Made by a program: the position numbers and the translations under genes
In this document: one piece after another, positions 5,457 to 8,959 of the stretch
Position numbering within the stretch: the first letter of the stretch is position 1
How the letters are laid out: each line of letters begins with the position of its first letter
The notes under the pieces: model-generated
Told to the model about the DNA's origin: nothing
The model's database searches: none
What the model saw: only the letters and a program-made list of their open reading frames with translations
Assembly (NCBI GenBank): GCA_016199685.1
Contig: JACQGD010000041.1
Coordinates: 1 to 8,959 of the forward strand
DNA from: Candidatus Saccharimonadota bacterium
GTDB lineage: Bacteria > Patescibacteriota > Saccharimonadia > Saccharimonadales > Saccharimonadaceae
Length of the DNA stretch: 8,959 nucleotides
Direction: 5' to 3'

Positions 5457-5936
5457 TTACTTGTCGGCTTTTTCAGCTTCTTTTGTACTCTTCTTGAGAG
5501 GTGTTGGAGTTTTTTCAAAACTTCCGCCAGCTTTTACAATGGCCTCTTTGACACTTTTACTTGCAGCTTGCACCTTAAGAGTCACCTTTTCAGTCAATTC
5601 ACCGCGCGCGATAACCTTAACTGTATGAAATGGTGTTGCAACGTAGCCTTGCTCAAAGAGCGTAAAGTTGTCAACGGTCTTGCCCTTAAATGCATTGAGG
5701 TGATCAAGGTAGACAACCTGCGCTGGCGTACGAAGACTTTTAAATCCGCGTGCTTTTGGCACTGCTGTTACAAGTGATCGTTGACCACCTTGGAACATAG
5801 GTCCTAGCTTTTTACCAGTACGTGAGCCTTGCCCTTTTGTACCACGACCAGCAGTCTTACCGCCGCCGGCTGCGATTCCACGACCGACTCGCTTTCGATC
5901 TTTGTTGGCAGAAACTTGGAGTTCGTTGTACTTCAT
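5457..5936 (-). CDS. rplO: Ribosomal protein L15 (uL15)
   Basis: This encodes 50S protein L15, a late-assembly protein whose extended N-terminus threads into 23S rRNA. At 159 aa it is slightly longer than the usual 145. The glycine-rich signature VGRGIAAGGGKTAGRGTKGQ (residues 17-36) matches the family pattern GRGxGSGxGKTxGRGxKGQ. It is followed by the FQGGQRSLVTAVPKARGF block near the middle. The C-terminal tail is lysine-rich (TPLKKSTKEAEKADK), which accounts for the extra length. The ATG overlaps the rpsE stop by one base (TAATG). rpmD (L30), which separates rpsE and rplO in most bacteria, is absent. The gene ends in front of a strong terminator. Confidence 0.96.
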   Translation of the reverse strand: MKYNELQVSANKDRKRVGRGIAAGGGKTAGRGTKGQGSRTGKKLGPMFQGGQRSLVTAVPKARGFKSLRTPAQVVYLDHLNAFKGKTVDNFTLFEQGYVATPFHTVKVIARGELTEKVTLKVQAASKSVKEAIVKAGGSFEKTPTPLKKSTKEAEKADK

Positions 5937-6514
5937 TACTTTGTCTCCTCTTCCTTCTTTGCGGCCTTCTTCTCAGGACGAGCATTGAGCCACTGATCTT
6001 TTGGAACGAGGCTACGAAGTGCTTCGATTGTCGCGTAGGCAATATTCACTTTGTTTGTAGAACCAAGTGATTTTGAGAGCATGTTATTGATTCCCGTTAC
6101 ACCAATGATTTGGCGAACGACACCACCAGCGATAATTCCAGTACCTGGGGCAGCTGGCTTAATCAATACGTGCGCTCCACTAAGTCGAACCTCTGCATCA
6201 TGAGGAATTGTTCCGTTGAGTACAGGGATTGAAATGAGGTGTTTCTTTGCAACGTCAGTCGCTTTTGCAACGGCAGTCTGTACGTCTTGGCCTTTAGAAA
6301 CGCCAACACCGACTTTACCTTTACGATTACCGACAACAACAAGTGCTTTAAATCGGAAACGACGTCCACCCTTTACCACACGGGCAACACGGTCAATATT
6401 GATAACGAGTTCTTCGAACTCTTTTGGCTCTTGTGGAGCTGCGTCACGACGATTGTCGCGGCGTGGTGCTCGTGCAGGTCGAGCATTTAGGAGTTTCTTT
6501 GCGAGATCAGCCAT
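5936..6514 (-). CDS. rpsE: Ribosomal protein S5 (uS5)
   Basis: This encodes 30S protein S5, which lines the mRNA entry channel and affects decoding accuracy. It is 192 aa. A basic, alanine-rich extension of about 34 residues precedes the S5 N-terminal RNA-binding domain (VVKGGRRFRFKALVVVGNRK, 47-66, then GKVGVGVSKG). The C-terminal domain is intact (GTGIIAGGVVRQIIGVTGIN, 124-143, then ALRSLVPKDQWLNAR), and the end is lysine/glutamate-rich. The start is 2 nt past the rplF stop with no good ribosome site close by, so translation is probably coupled to rplF. rplR (L18), normally encoded just upstream, is missing here. Confidence 0.96.
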   Translation of the reverse strand: MADLAKKLLNARPARAPRRDNRRDAAPQEPKEFEELVINIDRVARVVKGGRRFRFKALVVVGNRKGKVGVGVSKGQDVQTAVAKATDVAKKHLISIPVLNGTIPHDAEVRLSGAHVLIKPAAPGTGIIAGGVVRQIIGVTGINNMLSKSLGSTNKVNIAYATIEALRSLVPKDQWLNARPEKKAAKKEEETK

Positions 6515-6516
6515 GA

Positions 6517-7050
6517 TTATTTACCAGCCTTTCCAGCTTTTCGAAGAATAACTTCGTCAGCATACTTAATACCCTTACCTTTGTACGGTTCAGGTTTCTT
6601 CAATGAACGAATCTCTGCAGCAACTTGACCGACTTGTTGTTTGTCGATACCTGTCACTGTGATTGTCATCTTTTCGTTTGTCAAAGCAATACCAGCTGGG
6701 GCTGTATACTGCACTGGGTGACTAAAGCCGAGGCTCATGTCGAGGACATTGTTAGATGTTGCAACACGAAAGCCGACACCGTTTACTTCAAGCTTCTTTT
6801 CGAAACCTTTTGTCACGCCTTCAACAGCGTTATTTAGTAGTGCTCGCTGAAGACCGTGTTGGGCCTTAGCAATTCGTTCGTCATCTTTACGCGTCACGAT
6901 AGCGTTTCCGTCTTCAATAGAAACCGTCACGTCGCTCAAATGTGGAACTGTAAGGTCACCTTTAGCGCCTTTGACAGTAATAACATCTGAGTCAACCGTG
7001 ATTGTCACGCCCGAAGGGATTGCAATTGGTAGTTTTCCGATTCGACTCAT
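6517..7050 (-). CDS. rplF: Ribosomal protein L6 (uL6)
   Basis: This encodes 50S protein L6, which lies near the factor-binding site and the sarcin-ricin loop. It is 177 aa, full length, with the two tandem domains of the family. Markers are MSRIGKLPIAIPSGV at the start, KKLEVNGVGFRVA (85-97), LSLGFSHPV-like DMSLGFSHPV (104-113), and the C-terminal signature PEPYKGKGIKYADE (153-166). AAAGG 6 nt before the ATG is a good ribosome site. It is the first gene of its own transcription unit, with a strong promoter and a leader of about 100 nt. In the usual spc operon it would follow rpsH without a break. Confidence 0.97.
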   Translation of the reverse strand: MSRIGKLPIAIPSGVTITVDSDVITVKGAKGDLTVPHLSDVTVSIEDGNAIVTRKDDERIAKAQHGLQRALLNNAVEGVTKGFEKKLEVNGVGFRVATSNNVLDMSLGFSHPVQYTAPAGIALTNEKMTITVTGIDKQQVGQVAAEIRSLKKPEPYKGKGIKYADEVILRKAGKAGK

Positions 7051-7095
7051 ACTTACCTTTCGTTAGGCAAGCGAAATGTTTGTTTCTACGGCTGA

Positions 7096-7116
7096 CATAT
7101 CTAGTAATCAGATATG
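7096..7116 (-). promoter_or_regulatory. Hairpin in the rplF leader
   Basis: A perfect 7-bp inverted repeat, CATATCT / AGATATG, has a 7-nt loop. It is located about midway in the leader of rplF, some 45 nt before the ATG, and has no T-run after it. It could be a site for feedback control by a ribosomal protein of this unit. That role is only inferred from position; the stem is A/T-rich and may be incidental. Confidence 0.4.
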
Positions 7117-7160
7117 AGCGCAAAATCTCCCGACTTCACTCGCAATTTATTATCTAGATG

Positions 7161-7189
7161 ATTATATCACAGCCGAGGTCATACGTAAA
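7161..7189 (-). promoter_or_regulatory. Strong promoter for rplF-rpsE-rplO
   Basis: TTTACG (7189-7184) is followed after 17 bp by a perfect TATAAT (7166-7161), preceded by TGA, which makes an extended -10 (TG at 7169-7168). The predicted start near 7154 gives a leader of about 104 nt. It is placed right after the terminator at 7236-7263. It shares its exact -35 box and spacing with the infA P2 promoter. Confidence 0.8.
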
Positions 7190-7235
7190 GGTAATGAACT
7201 ACTCTATATATTTCGTACTAATAACCCAATACGAT

Positions 7236-7263
7236 AAAAGCCCCTCCATATGGAAGGGCTTTT
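7236..7263 (-). terminator. Rho-independent terminator after the 61-aa ORF
   Basis: A 28-bp near-perfect palindrome has arms AAAAGCCCCTCC and GGAAGGGCTTTT with one C/A mismatch and a very small loop (ATAT). The T-run TTTT completes it on the plus strand and, by symmetry, on the minus strand. It starts 20 nt past the stop of the small ORF and closes the rplX-rplE-rpsN-rpsH block. Confidence 0.88.
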
Positions 7264-7283
7264 ACTATTCGAGAAGTAAGGTT

Positions 7284-7469
7284 TTATTCTTCTTGCTTCT
7301 TAGTTTTCAAAATATCTTCGAGGATATTCATCTGAAATGCTACGCGTTCTATGCCTGCAAGGCTTACCCGCCGCATGTCTTCATCAAGTTCTTGAATTCT
7401 TGATTCAATTTCAGAAGCACTAGCTGATGCAGCCCAAGTATCAAAATTAGATGCTACTTGTTCGCTCAT
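7284..7469 (-). CDS. Unrecognised 61-aa helical protein downstream of rpsH
   Basis: This gene was not recognised. It begins 2 nt after the rpsH stop, with AAGG 10 nt before its ATG, and a terminator follows its TAA by 20 nt, so it is the last gene of this ribosomal-protein unit. The protein is acidic and predicted mostly helical: a polar N-terminus (MSEQVASNFDTWAASASASE), then EIESRIQELDEDMRRVSLAG (20-39), then IERVAFQMNILEDILKTKKQ. The spacing of I/L/V/M residues suggests one amphipathic helix or a short coiled coil. It has no cysteine, signal peptide or membrane segment. Its place and its codons, which look like those of its neighbours, argue for a real gene. A ribosome-associated or regulatory role is only a guess from its location. 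Confidence 0.7.
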   Translation of the reverse strand: MSEQVASNFDTWAASASASEIESRIQELDEDMRRVSLAGIERVAFQMNILEDILKTKKQEE

Positions 7470-7471
7470 TT

Positions 7472-7873
7472 CTAGTAAACCTTGAGGAGTAACTCACCGC
7501 CGAGACGCTGCTTTTTAGCTTCGCCGCCAGTGATGACACCTTGAGACGTACTGACAAGCACGATACCACGACCGCTTTTGATGCGAGGGATTTCGTCTGC
7601 CTTGACATACATACGTCGTCCTGGCTTGCTCATACGAGTGATTTCATTGATAACACTGTTCTCACCAGGTTTATTGATCGTAATGACCAATGTATCACGT
7701 GGCTTACCAGCTTCAACTTTGACATCAGTAAGGTATTTGTTCTTCTTGAGTTGCTGAGCAACGGTAATTTTTAGCTTTGAAGCTGGAACGCGAACTTCGT
7801 GCTTGCCAACCATTGCCGCATTACGAATGCGGGTTAGAAGGTCGGCGATTGGGTCAGTTGATTGTAGTGACAT
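7472..7873 (-). CDS. rpsH: Ribosomal protein S8 (uS8)
   Basis: This encodes 30S protein S8, a central-domain 16S rRNA binder; in E. coli it also represses the spc operon. The start at ATG 7873 gives 133 aa beginning MSLQSTDPIADLLTRIRNAA, the standard S8 N-terminus. A GGAAAGGA ribosome site lies 9 nt upstream. An earlier in-frame start (7900) would overlap rpsN and add unrelated MVRRKGIRY, so it was rejected. The C-terminal signature is intact: KSGRGIVLVSTSQGVITGGE, then AKKQRLGGELLLKVY. There are 20 nt between the rpsN stop and this start, and 2 nt to the small ORF downstream. Confidence 0.97.
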   Translation of the reverse strand: MSLQSTDPIADLLTRIRNAAMVGKHEVRVPASKLKITVAQQLKKNKYLTDVKVEAGKPRDTLVITINKPGENSVINEITRMSKPGRRMYVKADEIPRIKSGRGIVLVSTSQGVITGGEAKKQRLGGELLLKVY

Positions 7874-7893
7874 ATATCTTATTCCTTTCCTTC

Positions 7894-8163
7894 TTACCAA
7901 CTACTTTTCGTAATGCCTGGGATTTCTCCCTTAGATGCTTTTTCGCGGAAGTTGATACGACTAAGGCCGAATCGGCGCATGTAGCCACGTGGACGTCCGT
8001 CGAGGACATCACGGTTTTTCCAGCGAGTTGGGCTACTGTTGCGTGGAAGCTTCTGGAGACCTTCAAGGTCACCGAGTTCTTTTAGCTCAGCACGTTTCTC
8101 AGCATATTTTACGATAAGCTTCTTTCGCTTCTCGTCTCGTGCGATCATTGATTTCTTAGCCAT
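7894..8163 (-). CDS. rpsN: Ribosomal protein S14 (uS14), zinc-free form
   Basis: This encodes 30S head protein S14. It is 89 aa, close to the longer, cysteine-free type (about 89-101 aa) and unlike the 61-aa zinc-binding type. MAKKSMIARDEKRKKLIVKY opens the protein. LPRNSSPTRWKNRDVLDGRP (39-58), followed by RGYMRRFGLSRINFRE (59-74), is the family signature, and no CxxC pair is present. Its ATG directly abuts the rplE stop (TAAATG). It is intact and in the usual spc-operon position. Confidence 0.97.
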   Translation of the reverse strand: MAKKSMIARDEKRKKLIVKYAEKRAELKELGDLEGLQKLPRNSSPTRWKNRDVLDGRPRGYMRRFGLSRINFREKASKGEIPGITKSSW

Positions 8164-8748
8164 TTAGCGATTTCCTCCAACTTTTTCAAACGGTAGACCA
8201 AATTTCTCAAGTAGCGCGCGGCTATGAGCAGGATCTTCGTTCTTGATAGCGAAAGTAATCTGCAGACCATGAAGCACCTGAGTTTCTTCAAATGATAGTT
8301 CAGCGAAAATTGACTGCTCAACGATTCCTAGATTATAGTTACCGCCTTTATCAAATTTCAAACCAACACCATGAAAGTCACGAACGCGTGGAAGATTAAT
8401 GTTTACAAGACGATCAAGAAATTCGTACATACGAGCGCCACGTAGTGTGACTGTAACGCCTACTGGTGCACCCATATTTGCACGGATCTTGAATCCAGCA
8501 ATTGATTTCTTCGCAAGTCGCTCAACAGGCATTTGACCTGTGATTTTTGTGACTGTGTTTTTGACAGTTTCAAGATGACGTTTGTCATCTTTATTTTTGC
8601 CGGTTCCTACGCTGACCACAATTTTCTCGAGCTTCGGTACTTGATGTACGTTTGCGAGGTTCAATTCGGCCTGGAGTTCCTTGACGTACTGTGATTGGTA
8701 CAAGGCTTTCAAGCGAGGAGCGGTAGTAGTTGCTGTGGTTTTAGCCAT
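8164..8748 (-). CDS. rplE: Ribosomal protein L5 (uL5)
   Basis: This encodes 50S protein L5, which binds 5S rRNA in the central protuberance together with L18 and contacts S13 and P-site tRNA. It is 194 aa, somewhat longer than the usual 180 because of a threonine/alanine-rich start (MAKTTATTTAPR). Signatures seen are PKLEKIVVSVGTGKNKDD (38-55), KKSIAGFKIRANMGAPVGVT (80-99), TLRGARMYEFLDRLVNINLP (101-120) and RDFHGVGLKFDKGGNYNLGI. AAGGAG lies 8 nt before the ATG, inside the end of rplX, and the ATG overlaps the rplX stop by one base. Its 5S partner gene, rplR, was not found in this window. Confidence 0.97.
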   Translation of the reverse strand: MAKTTATTTAPRLKALYQSQYVKELQAELNLANVHQVPKLEKIVVSVGTGKNKDDKRHLETVKNTVTKITGQMPVERLAKKSIAGFKIRANMGAPVGVTVTLRGARMYEFLDRLVNINLPRVRDFHGVGLKFDKGGNYNLGIVEQSIFAELSFEETQVLHGLQITFAIKNEDPAHSRALLEKFGLPFEKVGGNR

Positions 8749-8959
8749 TACTTAATCTCCTTATTCTTTAGCTGACGTGCAACACGAACTTTACCGTTCG
8801 TATTTTTGTCGTAGCCAACACGGCTCGTTGTCGCTGCTTTTTCGTCAACAACAAGTGCAACCTTATGGATTGGTGTTGGGACATGAATGTCTTTATGACC
8901 ACCCGTTGGGTTGAGCTGTGATGGTTTAACTTTACGGTGCTTTACGCCAAGTCCCTCAA
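8748..8959 (-). CDS. rplX: Ribosomal protein L24 (uL24), 3' part, enters from the right edge
   Basis: The visible part covers the C-terminal 69 residues of 50S protein L24, an assembly initiator that binds the 5' region of 23S rRNA. Frame and content fit the family: EGLGVKHRKVKPSQLNPTGG, then HKDIHVPTPIHKVALVVDEK and TSRVGYDKNTNGKVRVAR (compare VEGxNxxKKHxKP..NPxGGI..xEaPIHxSNVxLxDPxxxxxTRVGxxxxxxGKxxRVxK). The N-terminal KOW motif is outside the window. It overlaps rplE by one base (TAATG) and contains the ribosome site of rplE, the typical spc order rplX-rplE. Confidence 0.94.
   Translation of the reverse strand, partial: EGLGVKHRKVKPSQLNPTGGHKDIHVPTPIHKVALVVDEKAATTSRVGYDKNTNGKVRVARQLKNKEIK

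Noticed and set aside
7874..7900. Longer rpsH start (MVRRKGIRY)
   Set aside because: It overlaps the end of rpsN and ignores the good ribosome site before ATG 7873, which gives the canonical S8 N-terminus.
393..8085. Many plus-strand and off-frame minus-strand ORFs of 60-111 codons across the window
   Set aside because: They lie antisense to or out of frame with clearly identified ribosomal protein genes, lack start signals and show no family resemblance.
530..8748. TGA recoded as glycine, as in some CPR lineages
   Set aside because: All genes read through cleanly with the standard code and contain no in-frame TGA, while glycines use GGN codons.
1..8959. CRISPR array, insertion sequence, attachment site or phage remnant
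   Set aside because: No regularly spaced repeats, transposase motifs or integrase genes were seen; the only tandem repeat is the 24-bp one at 3045-3068.

Overview
The window is a ribosomal-protein superoperon, the end of spc plus the alpha operon, with every gene on the minus strand, so transcription runs from high to low coordinates. Gene content points to Saccharibacteria (TM7) or a close Patescibacteria/CPR lineage. The genes are small and tightly packed, rpmD (L30) is missing between rpsE and rplO, S14 and L36 are the cysteine-free forms, and the protein sequences look like that group. The assignment comes from reading only; no tree or search was run.

Layout in the direction of transcription. 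Block 1 (8959 to 7236): rplX (partial), rplE, rpsN, rpsH and an unrecognised 61-aa coiled-coil-like ORF, closed by a palindromic terminator. Block 2 (7189 to 5411): a strong promoter, a roughly 100-nt leader with a hairpin, then rplF, rpsE and rplO, closed by a 13-bp-stem terminator. Block 3 (5402 to 3844): a promoter, secY and a terminator. Block 4 (3854 to 3121): a sortase gene whose promoter overlaps the secY terminator. A gene-free stretch of about 280 bp follows (2842-3120), with several short inverted repeats and a small tandem repeat. Block 5 (2841 to 1): two promoters, then infA, rpmJ, rpsM, rpsK, rpsD, rpoA, rplQ and the 5' part of rplM.

Most genes supply the ribosome (30S: S4, S5, S8, S11, S13, S14; 50S: L5, L6, L13, L15, L17, L24, L36), with IF-1 for initiation, the RNA polymerase alpha subunit for transcription, and SecY for secretion. 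The sortase is the one non-housekeeping gene. It probably anchors surface proteins on a Gram-positive-type envelope, using the SecY pathway to export its substrates.

The most striking observation is that three essential genes are damaged or missing while their neighbours are intact. rpoA lacks about 105 N-terminal codons and has no in-frame start. rpsK lacks about 75 N-terminal codons. rplR (L18) is absent between rplF and rpsE. In each case the gap lies at an ATGGC start codon and normal sequence resumes directly after it. Deletion during amplification or assembly, or a damaged strain variant, is the first explanation to test. If the losses are real they would be remarkable. Other points worth a look are the near-leaderless infA and sortase transcripts, the division of the usual superoperon into separate transcription units, the absence of TGA among 17 stop codons, and the 61-aa ORF after rpsH.
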